A DNA stretch of 64,000 nt from assembly GCF_001420995.1 (NCBI RefSeq), contig NZ_CP012184.1:1224501-1288500 (forward strand), written 5' to 3'. The number at the start of each line of letters is the position of its first letter. Positions within the stretch are counted from its first letter, which is position 1. The position numbers and the translations under genes are program-made. Below are positions 1 through 7,991 of the stretch, one piece after another. This DNA is from Pseudonocardia sp. EC080619-01. Its GTDB lineage: Bacteria; Actinomycetota; Actinomycetes; Mycobacteriales; Pseudonocardiaceae. The notes below the pieces were generated by a model. It was not told the origin of the DNA, did not search any database, and saw only the letters and a program-made list of their open reading frames with translations.

Positions 1-486
1 GGTGAACATCGCGACGGCCGCCGGCAGGTAGCGGTCCAGCTCGGCGATCCGCACCGGGCGCACGTGCGGGTCGGGCGCCACCGCGGGCGGCCCCTGCAGC
101 GCCATCAGTGGCTGGTCGGCGCGGATCTCGCGGGCCGGGCCCCAGCCGGGGGCGAGCTCGTCCCACAGCGGCATGACCAGCTCGGCACGGCCGACCAGCG
201 ACGAGCAGACCCGCCCACCACGCCGCGCGCGGTCGGCGAAGGCGCGGATCGCGGCACGCTCGCCCCGCAGCGGGACCAGGTTGGCCCCGGAGAAGCAGAG
301 CCCGTCGGCCGGCCCGCCGTACGACCACAGCTCACCGCCGAGCCGCCACGGATCCAGGCCCACGGCCTCGACGCGGGCGGCGACCATGCACGAGGCGACC
401 GGATCGGCGTCGAGGGCGTCGTGCACCCCGGAGCGGTGACGATCGTCGAGAAGCCGTGCACCGGCCACCCTCAGCACGTCGGTCAT
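1..486 (-). CDS. DUF4081-type GNAT acetyltransferase, cut by window edge
   Basis: The frame is open from an ATG at 486 to base 1, giving 162 N-terminal residues; the C-terminus lies outside the window. It begins MTDVLRVAGARLLDD and contains GLDPWRLGGELWSYGG and LCFSGANLVPLRG, which I recognise from the N-terminal domain of the actinobacterial DUF4081/GNAT family (Rv2867c in M. tuberculosis, also next to ispG). The catalytic GNAT domain would lie in the missing part. A second ATG at 489 is equally possible. The gene starts 37 nt after the ispG stop on the same strand, so co-transcription with ispG is likely. The substrate is unknown. Confidence 0.8.
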   Translation of the reverse strand, partial: MTDVLRVAGARLLDDRHRSGVHDALDADPVASCMVAARVEAVGLDPWRLGGELWSYGGPADGLCFSGANLVPLRGERAAIRAFADRARRGGRVCSSLVGRAELVMPLWDELAPGWGPAREIRADQPLMALQGPPAVAPDPHVRPVRIAELDRYLPAAVAMFT

Positions 487-523
487 CATGCCACGCGGAC
501 GGGACGCCAGCGCAGAGCCTTGT

Positions 524-1690
524 TCAGCCGACCGTCACCTGTGGCTCGCCCGTGGCGCCGTCGACCGGCTCGCCCATCTCCTCGGCGATCCGCATGGCCT
601 CCTCGATGAGGGTCTCCACGATCTTGTGCTCCGGCACGGTCTTGATGACCTCGCCCTTCACGAAGATCTGGCCCTTGCCGTTGCCGGAGGCGACGCCGAG
701 GTCGGCCTCGCGGGCCTCGCCCGGACCGTTCACGACGCAGCCCATGACGGCCACCCGCAGCGGGACCTCCATGCCGGTCAGGCCGGCGGTGACCTCGTCG
801 GCGAGGGTGTAGACGTCGACCTGGGCCCGCCCGCAGGACGGGCAGGACACGATCTCCAGCTTGCGCGGGCGCAGGTTCAGCGACTCGAGGATCTGCTGGC
901 CGACCTTGATCTCCTCGACCGGCGGCGCGGACAGGGACACCCGGATCGTGTCGCCGATCCCCTGGCGCAGCAGCGCGCCGAACGCGACCGCGGACTTGAT
1001 GGTGCCCTGGAACGCCGGGCCGGCCTCGGTGACGCCGAGGTGCAGCGGGTAGTCGCACTGCTCGGCCAGCAGCTCGTAGGCACGGACCATGACGACCGGG
1101 TCGTTGTGCTTCACCGAGATCTTGATGTCGTGGAAGTCGTGCTCGGCGAACAGGCTCGCCTCCCACAGCGCGGACTCGGCGAGGGCCTCCGGCGTGGCCT
1201 TGCCGTGCTTCTCCATCAGCCGCTTGTCCAGCGAGCCGGCGTTGACGCCGATCCGGATCGGCGTGCCGTGGTCGCGCGCGGCGTGCGCGATCTCCTTGAC
1301 CTGGTCGTCGAACTTGCGGATGTTGCCGGGGTTCACCCGGACCGCGGCGCAGCCCGCCTCGATCGCGGCGAACACGTACTTCGGCTGGAAGTGGATGTCG
1401 GCGATCACCGGGATCTGCGACTTCTGCGCGATGGCCGGGAGGGCCTCGGCGTCGTCGGCGGACGGGCACGCGACACGGACGATGTCGCAGCCGGACGCGG
1501 TCAGCTCCGCGATCTGCTGCAACGTCGCGTTGACGTCCGAGGTCAGGGTGGTCGTCATCGACTGGACGGAGATCGGGTGGTCGGAGCCGACGCCGACCGG
1601 CCCGACCTGCAGCTGCCGGGTCTTCCGGCGCGGGGCCAGGGTCGGCGCGGGCGCGGAGGGCATACCCAGGGAGACGCTCACGACCCCCAC
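524..1690 (-). CDS. ispG: 4-hydroxy-3-methylbut-2-enyl diphosphate synthase (IspG/GcpE)
   Basis: Cytosolic 4Fe-4S enzyme that converts methylerythritol cyclodiphosphate to HMBPP, the penultimate step of the MEP isoprenoid pathway. The 388-residue length is normal for the short bacterial form. The TIM-barrel part begins near [10 protein letters not shown], and RVNPGN follows. The cluster ligands are visible as C283-P-S-C286 and C318 ([11 protein letters not shown]), with E325 as the probable fourth ligand; the 35-residue step between C283 and C318 matches E. coli C270/C305. The start could be GTG 1690, GTG 1681 or ATG 1663; the conserved part begins after all of them. dxr, from the same pathway, lies 2.9 kb upstream on the same strand. 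Confidence 0.97.
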   Translation of the reverse strand: MGVVSVSLGMPSAPAPTLAPRRKTRQLQVGPVGVGSDHPISVQSMTTTLTSDVNATLQQIAELTASGCDIVRVACPSADDAEALPAIAQKSQIPVIADIHFQPKYVFAAIEAGCAAVRVNPGNIRKFDDQVKEIAHAARDHGTPIRIGVNAGSLDKRLMEKHGKATPEALAESALWEASLFAEHDFHDIKISVKHNDPVVMVRAYELLAEQCDYPLHLGVTEAGPAFQGTIKSAVAFGALLRQGIGDTIRVSLSAPPVEEIKVGQQILESLNLRPRKLEIVSCPSCGRAQVDVYTLADEVTAGLTGMEVPLRVAVMGCVVNGPGEAREADLGVASGNGKGQIFVKGEVIKTVPEHKIVETLIEEAMRIAEEMGEPVDGATGEPQVTVG

Positions 1691-2092
1691 TATCCCATCG
1701 CTGCGCGCAGCGTGCCGTCTCCGGTGAGGAGGGGCACTGCGCTCCCCCCGCTCGACGGAGAGCGGTGGTGGCCGTAACCGCGGCCTGACCAGTGCAGGGG
1801 TACAGCCCCAGCAGCTCGCACACCGCTCGACTCATGGCCCGGAAGGCCCTCGACCAATCGCCGCACGATCGCTCAGTCCACGGCTGATAACGAGTAGATC
1901 ACCACGAGCACGGACCGGCACCGCTGCAAGCGTGATTACTCACCAGTTCCCACACTCCAAGATTTGACGCCGCGTAACCGGCCAGCCTCGCGAGCGGCAA
2001 ATGGCCGCACTTTTGGGCGAGACAGCCAATCAAGAGTTGCACTTGGAGAGACAACACCCAACCATTAGGCGAGCAGAAGGGAGTCGGCAACC
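1691..2092. other. intergenic region upstream of ispG and of the low-GC cassette
   Basis: About 400 bases without a convincing gene. The left part should hold the ispG promoter on the minus strand. From about 1880 rightwards the composition drops towards that of the following cassette, which suggests its left boundary lies near there. A purine-rich Shine-Dalgarno (AGAAGGGAG) sits at about 2075-2083, just before the GTG at 2093. I see no tRNA, direct repeat or recombination site at the edge. Confidence 0.5.
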
Positions 2093-2461
2093 GTGAAACA
2101 CAGACTGATCATCTTTCTCGTCGCGCTAGCCACAATGAGCCTACTTGGGGTCAGCCCGGCGTCAGCAAGCCCTCAAATTCCGTCGCGCGCTTATACGACG
2201 GCCTCTATCCATTCTCAGTCGGATGTAAGTCAAGGTGTTGAGATGTGCAACGGCCTGATTTCTAACACCTTCACAATGTCCAAGGTGATAAATGTCAAGA
2301 CGGAGCCCGCAACTGGCAAGAAGTATAAGAATCCGCCGTCTACGAGTATCAATGTATACTACGACAACGGCCTACAGTGTCACGTCATCGTTCGAAACGG
2401 GAAGGCCTTGCACGGGCCCCATGCCAGAACTCCCGACGAGAAACCTGCAGTGTCGGTATGA
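2093..2461 (+). CDS. small secreted protein of unknown function
   Basis: A 122-residue protein with a clear Sec signal peptide: MKHR, a hydrophobic core (LIIFLVALATMSLLG) and an ASA-S type cleavage site near residue 26. The mature part of about 95 residues is polar and has two cysteines (in VEMCNGL and LQCHVIV) that could form one disulfide. I do not recognise the family. The GTG start is supported by AGAAGGGAG at normal spacing. GC and codon use are well below the neighbours (about 50-55 percent GC by eye). Its stop overlaps the next start as ATGA, so the two genes are probably one translationally coupled unit. It may be a recently acquired gene. Confidence 0.65.
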   Translation: MKHRLIIFLVALATMSLLGVSPASASPQIPSRAYTTASIHSQSDVSQGVEMCNGLISNTFTMSKVINVKTEPATGKKYKNPPSTSINVYYDNGLQCHVIVRNGKALHGPHARTPDEKPAVSV

Positions 2462-2751
2462 CACAACATGCAGACGAGGCGATCCAGGCAGAAGTGCTGG
2501 ACCTGCTTCTAATGGGTCCGGAAACGACGGCAGCCCTTGCCGCAATGCTTGACGAGACGACTGAGAGTCAGGTTCTCAAATCACACCCGTCGGTCTACTC
2601 AGGGGTTAGCAAAGCAACTAGTCAACTCGAACGGGAAAATCTCATTCGTAAATCGGCGCACTTCCGCGATAATTGGGAGTTGACAGATCATGGCACCGCG
2701 CGTGCTCGCCTGAGCGATCTCACCAAGGACGAATCCCTGGACAACGATTAA
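2458..2751 (+). CDS. small winged-helix DNA-binding protein
   Basis: The 97-residue protein starting MTQHADEAIQAEVLDLLL is read from the ATG that overlaps the preceding stop (ATGA at 2458-2461). A longer reading from 2377 is possible but would overlap the signal-peptide gene by 85 bases. The layout looks like a winged helix: an N-terminal helix pair (AEVLDLLLMGPETTAALAAML), a recognition-like helix (GVSKATSQLERENLI) and a wing ending WELTDHGTARARLSDL, typical of MarR/PadR-like regulators. It shares the low GC and TAA stop of the cassette. Regulation of the secreted partner is inferred only from coupling. Confidence 0.6.
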   Translation: MTQHADEAIQAEVLDLLLMGPETTAALAAMLDETTESQVLKSHPSVYSGVSKATSQLERENLIRKSAHFRDNWELTDHGTARARLSDLTKDESLDND

Positions 2752-2760
2752 GCGGAAATA

Positions 2761-3249
2761 TCATGTTCTGCCCTGGTTCTCCTGTGCGTCCTGCAGCGTC
2801 GACGAGTGCGGCAGCCAGGTGGCCAACTCGATCGGCCAGCCGTCGTCGGCCAGCAGGCGCACCACCGCCGGGTCGTCGTCGAGCATCATCGCGACCTCCC
2901 GCTCCTCGGCGAGCAGGCGCAGCACCTCGCGCTTGACGTAGCGGGCGGGCCGCAGGTCGTCGTCGGCGCGCATGAACAGCGGTCCCGTCGGCAGGCCGCA
3001 CCCAGCGAGCCAGCGCTCGGTGAGCCGCCGGTTCCGCTCCGGGCGCCCGGTCAGGTAGACGACGTCGAACTCCTTCTGTGCCTCCCGCAGCCGCTCCGCG
3101 CCCTCGTCGAGCAGCGGGTCGGCGTGCGCGGCGGCGAAGAACTTCTCCCAGCGGTGCACGTCGAGGAAGTGCAGCCGGTGCGAGACGTCGGCGAGGACAC
3201 CGTCGATGTCGAAGACCGCGAGCGGCCTGTCGCCACACTGCGCGGTCAC
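2761..3249 (-). CDS. HAD-family hydrolase (polynucleotide-phosphatase-like)
   Basis: A 162-residue HAD-superfamily protein. Motif I is VFDIDGVLADV, with the nucleophile and general acid as the two aspartates near residues 14-16. Motif II is VVYLTGRPERNRRLT. The acidic motif IV is MLDDDPAVV. The short cap-less form resembles the phosphatase half of polynucleotide kinase/phosphatases and LNS2-type HADs, but the substrate cannot be read from sequence. The GTG start at 3249 overlaps the rip1 stop as GTGA, so it is probably translated from the dxr-rip1 transcript. The low-GC cassette ends just beyond its stop. Confidence 0.8.
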   Translation of the reverse strand: MTAQCGDRPLAVFDIDGVLADVSHRLHFLDVHRWEKFFAAAHADPLLDEGAERLREAQKEFDVVYLTGRPERNRRLTERWLAGCGLPTGPLFMRADDDLRPARYVKREVLRLLAEEREVAMMLDDDPAVVRLLADDGWPIELATWLPHSSTLQDAQENQGRT

Positions 3250-4562
3250 CCGAAGAACCGGACCGGGTTGACGATGTCGGCGATCGCGAGAAGGAGCGAG
3301 AAACCGATGAAGACGAGCACGAAGACGTAGGCGAACGGCAGGAGCTTAGCCGCATCGACCGGCCCCGGATCGGGTCTACCGAGGAGCCGCGCGGTGTTCC
3401 TCTTGATCGCCTCCCAGATGGCCGGAACGATCTGGCCCCCGTCCAGTGGCGGGATCGGGAGCAGGTTGAGCAGGAACAACGAGATGTTCACCGCCGCGAG
3501 GAGCCCGAGAAATAGGGACACGTCCTGCTGCCAGGGGACGTCGTCCTGAGCGAGGATCTCGCCTCCGATACGAGAGACTCCGACGACGCCGACGGGGCTG
3601 TCCGGCGCACGCTCCTCACCGAGGAACGCAGCGCCGAAAAGTGCGGGGACACGCTCCGGGATCTGCGTGATCGCCTCGCCGCTGCGGACGATCATGGCGC
3701 CCATCTCCGTCGCCACCGTGCCGGGACCCTGCCGCACGTAGTCGGGGAGCAGGGACACCCCGATGAAGCCGGCCGTGACCGTGCGCGCCGGGTCCCGGAG
3801 ATCCTGGACCTCGTTGTCGATGATGGTCACCGACGTCGCGATCCGCTCGCCATCTCGGTCGATGACGATCGGGGTCGGTCCCGACGCGACCCGGATGGCC
3901 TCGCGCAACTGCTGCCCCTGGGCCTCGGCGATGTCCTGGCCGGCGATGCTCACGATCCGATCACCGGGGAGCAGGCCCGCGGCCGCCGCGGGCGTCAGCG
4001 GCGCATCCACCGGGCACTGCTCGACCTGCTGGGTCACCGCGACGCTCGCCGGGACAACACACTCACTGACGTCGGAGATGCGGGTGCCGTCGGTCGCCTG
4101 TCCCACGCCCATCAGCAGGATCGCGAACACCACGACCGCCAGGATCAGGTTCATGAACGGCCCGGCGAACATGACGACGATCCGCTTCCACGGCGCGCGG
4201 GTCCAGAACTGCCGGTCCTCGTCCTGCGGCAGCACGTCCATCTGCGACTGCCGCCGGGCGTCGTCCATCAGGCCCTGGAACGGGCCGGTGCGCCGGCTGC
4301 GGCCGAGCCGCCCGGACCCGGGGGCCGGCGGCAGCATCCCGATCATGCGGACGTAGCCGCCGAGCGGGATCGCCTTGATCCCGTACTCGGTCTCGCCCCT
4401 CTTCACCGACCAGATCGTCCGGCCGAACCCGACCATGAACTCGGGGACCTTGATCCCGAACCAGCGGGCCGTCGTGAAGTGGCCCAGCTCGTGCCAGGCG
4501 ATCGACAGGAGCAGCCCGAAGAAGAAGATCGCGATACCGACGATCGTCCAGAGCACGGTCAC
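3246..4562 (-). CDS. rip1: site-2 protease family zinc metalloprotease (Rip1/RseP-like)
   Basis: Intramembrane protease of 438 residues. The zinc site HELGH is at residues 24-28 in the first membrane helix, and the second ligand motif [11 protein letters not shown] lies near 366-376, with Asp374 as ligand. Between them is a PDZ domain (around [21 protein letters not shown]). Known Rip1/RseP proteins cut membrane anti-sigma factors after a first cleavage; the substrates here are unknown. I chose GTG 4562 because it overlaps the dxr stop as GTGA and places HEXXH at the usual distance from the N-terminus; a start at 4598 would add 12 unlikely residues. It is followed by the HAD gene, again with a GTGA overlap. 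Confidence 0.95.
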   Translation of the reverse strand: MTVLWTIVGIAIFFFGLLLSIAWHELGHFTTARWFGIKVPEFMVGFGRTIWSVKRGETEYGIKAIPLGGYVRMIGMLPPAPGSGRLGRSRRTGPFQGLMDDARRQSQMDVLPQDEDRQFWTRAPWKRIVVMFAGPFMNLILAVVVFAILLMGVGQATDGTRISDVSECVVPASVAVTQQVEQCPVDAPLTPAAAAGLLPGDRIVSIAGQDIAEAQGQQLREAIRVASGPTPIVIDRDGERIATSVTIIDNEVQDLRDPARTVTAGFIGVSLLPDYVRQGPGTVATEMGAMIVRSGEAITQIPERVPALFGAAFLGEERAPDSPVGVVGVSRIGGEILAQDDVPWQQDVSLFLGLLAAVNISLFLLNLLPIPPLDGGQIVPAIWEAIKRNTARLLGRPDPGPVDAAKLLPFAYVFVLVFIGFSLLLAIADIVNPVRFFG

Positions 4563-5704
4563 GACGCCGCCTTCTCCCGCGCGTGGGCGCGGGCCCACTC
4601 CTCGGCCGCCAGCACGTCCGCCACGGTAGCGGGGTCACCCGTCCAGGCGTCGGCCGCCTCCAGCACCTCACCGAGCAGGTCGGTCACGCCCAGGTAGCCG
4701 ATCCTGCCCTGCACGAACGCCGCCACGAGCTCCTCGTTGGCCGCGTTGAGCACGGCGGGCACGCAGCCGCCGGCGAGACCGGCGGCGCGGGCGAGCCGGA
4801 CGCCGGGGAACGCGTCGTCGTCGAGGGGCTCGAAGGTCCAGGTCTGCGCCTCGGCGAAGTCGCAGGCGGCGGACGCTCCGGGGAGCCGGTCCGGCCATCC
4901 CAGCGCGAGCGCGATCGGCAGCCGCATGTCCGGCGGCGACGCCTGGGCGATCGTGGAGCCGTCGGCGAAGGTGACCATCGAGTGCACGATCGACTGCGGG
5001 TGCACGGTGACGTCGATCCGGTCGTACGGGGTACCGAACAGCAGGTGCGCCTCGATCACCTCGAGTCCCTTGTTCACCAGGGTCGCCGAGTTGATCGTGA
5101 TGACCGGGCCCATGTCCCAGGTGGGGTGCTTGAGCGCCTGGTCGAGGGTCACGTCGGCCAGCGAGGCCCGGTCCCGGCCGCGGAACGGCCCGCCGGACGC
5201 GGTCAGGACGAGCCGGTCGACCTCCGACGCCCGGCCGCCGCGCAGGCACTGGGCCAGCGCGGAGTGCTCGGAGTCGACCGGCACGATCTGCCCGGGCCCG
5301 GCGGCGGCGAGCACCAGCGGCCCGCCCGCGACCAGCGACTCCTTGTTCGCCAGCGCCAGCCGGGCCCCCGACTCCAGCGCGGCCAGCGTCGGCCGGAGCC
5401 CGCGGGACCCGGTGATGCCGTTGAGCACGATGTCGGCGCCCGCGGCGGCGACGAGCTCGGTCGCGGCGTCCGGCCCGTCGAGCACCTCGACGCCCGGGAG
5501 CTGCTCCCGCAGTGCCTCCGCCGCGGCCGGGGACGACACGGCGACCCGCGGCACCCGGTGCTCCCGCGCCTGGGCGGCCAGCGCGGGCACGTCCGACCCG
5601 CCGGCGGCCAGCCCGGTGACGGCGAACCCGCCGGCCTTCGCGATCACATCGAGGGCCTGGGCGCCGATCGACCCGGTACTGCCCAACACGACGAGTGACT
5701 TCAT
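4559..5704 (-). CDS. dxr: 1-deoxy-D-xylulose-5-phosphate reductoisomerase
   Basis: NADPH-dependent enzyme that converts DXP to methylerythritol 4-phosphate, the first committed MEP-pathway step, in the cytosol. The 381 residues start [14 protein letters not shown], with the nucleotide-binding glycines at 8-14. The metal/substrate region [14 protein letters not shown] and [10 protein letters not shown] are present, as is the [27 protein letters not shown] block. An in-frame GTG precedes the chosen ATG by one codon. The stop is coupled to rip1 by GTGA. ispG acts later in the same pathway and lies downstream. Confidence 0.97.
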   Translation of the reverse strand: MKSLVVLGSTGSIGAQALDVIAKAGGFAVTGLAAGGSDVPALAAQAREHRVPRVAVSSPAAAEALREQLPGVEVLDGPDAATELVAAAGADIVLNGITGSRGLRPTLAALESGARLALANKESLVAGGPLVLAAAGPGQIVPVDSEHSALAQCLRGGRASEVDRLVLTASGGPFRGRDRASLADVTLDQALKHPTWDMGPVITINSATLVNKGLEVIEAHLLFGTPYDRIDVTVHPQSIVHSMVTFADGSTIAQASPPDMRLPIALALGWPDRLPGASAACDFAEAQTWTFEPLDDDAFPGVRLARAAGLAGGCVPAVLNAANEELVAAFVQGRIGYLGVTDLLGEVLEAADAWTGDPATVADVLAAEEWARAHAREKAAS

Positions 5705-5776
5705 CACCGTCCATCATCCTCGCCCCGCGTGCTGTGCGACGATGGCCCCGCAGTGAGCGGAGCGGGAGGAACCACC

Positions 5777-6037
5777 GTGGCGAGCAACACACGCGAGGTC
5801 GCGATCAGGTCGGGCGTCGACCCCGAGGCGGAGCCGTCGGTCGACTGGGGATGGCACCAGAACTTCACGAAGGGCCTCCCGATCGCCGCGGGCCTCACGG
5901 GCGTCGTCCTGCTGCTGTTCCTGATCGGCCACCCGGCCAGCTGGACCGAGATCCTCTACATGGCGATCCCGGCCGTGTTCTGCCTGGTCGGCGCCGTCGT
6001 GTACCCGATCTACAAGCGGCGCAGCTGGCGGCACTGA
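5777..6037 (+). CDS. DUF2631 small membrane protein
   Basis: An 86-residue protein beginning VASNTREVAIRSGVDPEAEPS, then DWGWHQNF and two hydrophobic helices (PIAAGLTGVVLLLFLIG and ILYMAIPAVFCLVGAVVYPIY) ending in a basic tail. This architecture and its location opposite dxr fit the DUF2631 family (Rv2876). The function is unknown. I took GTG 5777 rather than GTG 5729 because GGGAGGA lies six bases upstream. It is divergent from dxr, with about 70 bases between the starts. Confidence 0.75.
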   Translation: MASNTREVAIRSGVDPEAEPSVDWGWHQNFTKGLPIAAGLTGVVLLLFLIGHPASWTEILYMAIPAVFCLVGAVVYPIYKRRSWRH

Positions 6038-6044
6038 GCAGGAC

Positions 6045-7016
6045 GTGGCCGCCAGCGCGGGTGAGCCGGTCGAGCTGACGATCGGCGACCGCGTCGTGCG
6101 GCTGTCCAGCCCGGACCGCGTCTACTTCCCGGCCCGGGGCGAGACCAAGCGGGACCTGGCCGCGTACTACGAGTCCGTGGGCGACGGCATCGTCCGCGCG
6201 CTCCGCGACCGGCCCTGCATGCTGCACCGGTTCCCCACCGGCGTCACCGGGGAGAAGGTGCACCAGAAGCGGCTGCCGCGCGGTGCCCCGGACTGGGTCC
6301 GCACGGTGCGCGTGCACTTCCCGCGCTTCAACCGCACCGCAGACGAGTTGTGCGTGGGCCACCTCGCCGACGTCGTGTGGGCGGTGCAGATGTCCACCGT
6401 CGAGTTCCACCCGTGGAACTCCCGCGCGGCCGACGTCGAGTCCCCCGACGAGTGGCGGATCGACCTCGACCCGATGCCCTCGGCCGGCTGGGGCGACGTG
6501 CGGCGGGTCGCCGGGGTCGTGCACGAGGTGCTCGACGAGCTCGGCGCCACCGGCTTCCCGAAGACGTCCGGCGGGTCCGGGCTGCACGTCTACGTCCGGA
6601 TCCCGCCGGACCACGGGTTCGCCGACGTCCGCCGGGCGGCGCACGCGTTCGCCCGCGAGGTCGGCCGGCGCTGCGACCGGGTCGACCTGTCCTGGTGGCG
6701 GAAGGACCGGGACCCGTCGGCGATCTTCGTCGACTACAACCAGAACGCCCGCGACCACACGATCGCCTGCGCCTACTCGGTGCGCGGCACGCCCGACGCG
6801 CGGGTGTCGGCCCCGGTCCGCTGGGACGAGATCGACGCCTGCGAGCCCGGCGACTTCACCATCGCCACGATGCCCGCCCGGTACGCCGAGCTGGGCGACC
6901 TGCACGCGGGCATCGACGAGGCCGTCTTCGCCATCGACCCGCTGCTGGAGTGGGCAGACCGCGACGCCCGCGACGGCGCCCCTCCCCCGGACCTCCCCGA
7001 CCTCGACGACGCGTGA
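6045..7016 (+). CDS. standalone LigD-type primase-polymerase (archaeo-eukaryotic primase fold)
   Basis: A 323-residue polymerase domain like the POL module of LigD and the mycobacterial PolD/Prim-PolC proteins. The metal-binding DLD is at residues 140-142 (RIDLDPMP), followed by KTSGGSGLHVYV and the third acidic region IFVDYNQNARDHTIACAYSVR. Established members use ribonucleotides to fill short gaps in end-joining or excision repair. No ligase or nuclease domain is fused here, but a LigC-type ligase gene lies 1 kb downstream on the same strand, as in mycobacteria (Rv3730c/Rv3731). Start is GTG 6045; its ribosome site is weak. It begins 7 bases after the DUF2631 stop, so they may be co-transcribed. 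Confidence 0.93.
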   Translation: MAASAGEPVELTIGDRVVRLSSPDRVYFPARGETKRDLAAYYESVGDGIVRALRDRPCMLHRFPTGVTGEKVHQKRLPRGAPDWVRTVRVHFPRFNRTADELCVGHLADVVWAVQMSTVEFHPWNSRAADVESPDEWRIDLDPMPSAGWGDVRRVAGVVHEVLDELGATGFPKTSGGSGLHVYVRIPPDHGFADVRRAAHAFAREVGRRCDRVDLSWWRKDRDPSAIFVDYNQNARDHTIACAYSVRGTPDARVSAPVRWDEIDACEPGDFTIATMPARYAELGDLHAGIDEAVFAIDPLLEWADRDARDGAPPPDLPDLDDA

Positions 7017-7027
7017 GCCCCGGTCCC

Positions 7028-7095
7028 CTCCGCCGAGATGCGGACCAGAGTCGCCCGGTGATCGGGAACTCGCGCTGAGCCGCATCTCGGCGGAG
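7028..7095. repeat. long inverted repeat with nested hairpin
   Basis: Arms of 16 bases (7028-7043 and 7080-7095, core CCGCCGAGATGCGG) are perfect complements around a 36-base loop. The loop contains a smaller hairpin (CCCG-gtgat-CGGG). It lies between the primase-polymerase stop and the next small gene. It could end transcription, but there is no U-tract and the nested shape resembles a mobile palindromic repeat. I found no second copy in this window. Confidence 0.7.
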
Positions 7096-7129
7096 ACGGT
7101 CCGGCTCCGGACGACCGGGGCCTGGCAGG

Positions 7130-7324
7130 ATGCCGGACGTGGAGGACGAGTTCCGCAAGCGGCAGCTCAACCGGGTCGGCTACGGCGTCGGCGGCGGGCT
7201 CGTCGTCGGCTGCGCGATCTGGACGCTGGGCGGCTCGTGGTGGTGGGTCGTGGTGTTCCTCGCCGTCGGCGTCGCGCTCGGCCTGTTCCTGCGCACGACC
7301 ACCCCGCCCGGCCCGCAGGACTGA
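7130..7324 (+). CDS. small two-helix membrane protein
   Basis: A 64-residue protein, MPDVEDEFRKRQLNRVGYG, then two membrane helices separated by the GSWWW turn (GGGLVVGCAIWTLGG and VVVFLAVGVALGLFL) and a short polar tail. The start could also be GTG 7139. It shows no catalytic motif and I do not recognise a family. It sits between the primase-polymerase and mug genes, ending convergently two bases before the mug stop. Confidence 0.55.
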   Translation: MPDVEDEFRKRQLNRVGYGVGGGLVVGCAIWTLGGSWWWVVVFLAVGVALGLFLRTTTPPGPQD

Positions 7325-7885
7325 TCAGCCGCCCGACACGGCGCGGAGCCGGGCGAACTCGGCGACCATCCCGGCCCGCGACCAGTGCGCGTTGAGCCCG
7401 GACGGGTTCGGCAGCACCCAGACCCGCGTGGCGCCGAGGCGGTCGTCCTGCTCCCCCACCGCGGCGTCGCGCCGGCCGAACGCGGTCCGGTAGGCGCCGA
7501 TCCCGACGACCGCGAGCCAGCGCGGCGCGCGGGCGCCGACCAGGGTGCGCAGGTGCTCGCCACCGGCGACCAGCTCGTCGTCGGTCAGCTCGTCGGCCCG
7601 CGCGGTCGCGCGCGGCGCCATGTTGGTGATGCCCAGCCCGAGCCCGGCCAGCTCGCCCTGCTCGGCGGGCGTCAGCAGCCGCGGCGTGAACCCGGACCCG
7701 TGCAGCACCGGCCAGAACCGGTTCCCCGGGCGGGCGAAGTGGTGCCCGGTCGCCGCGGAGACCAGGCCCGGGTTGATCCCGCAGAACAGCACCCGCAGCG
7801 GCGGGTCACCGGGGCCGGGGAGCACGTCCGGGATCATCCGGTCCCGGGCACGGTCGAGCTCGTCGCGGCTCGGCAGGCGTCCCAC
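7325..7885 (-). CDS. mug: G/U (G/T) mismatch-specific DNA glycosylase
   Basis: A 186-residue Mug-family glycosylase that removes uracil or thymine opposite guanine. The water-activating motif GINPGLVSAATGHHFARPGN and the intercalation motif NPSGLNAHW align closely with E. coli Mug (GINPGL and NPSGLS). GTG 7885 is chosen because the conserved region starts shortly after it; the longer frame to 8140 would run through the divergent ligase gene. It sits next to a primase-polymerase and a ligase, together able to support a short-patch excision repair route (inference). Confidence 0.92.
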   Translation of the reverse strand: MGRLPSRDELDRARDRMIPDVLPGPGDPPLRVLFCGINPGLVSAATGHHFARPGNRFWPVLHGSGFTPRLLTPAEQGELAGLGLGITNMAPRATARADELTDDELVAGGEHLRTLVGARAPRWLAVVGIGAYRTAFGRRDAAVGEQDDRLGATRVWVLPNPSGLNAHWSRAGMVAEFARLRAVSGG

Positions 7886-7991
7886 CCGGCCAGTATCCCG
7901 GCGGGCGATCAGTTCCGGGCGGCCGGCAGGTCCATCCCCCGACGGGCGAGCCGGGATGCCCGCACCGCCGCCCGAGAGGAGACTCCCCGCC

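Noticed and set aside
1899..2090. A 63-codon minus-strand frame before the low-GC cassette
   Set aside because: No ribosome site, no domain, and it ends directly at the start of the secreted-protein gene; likely chance.
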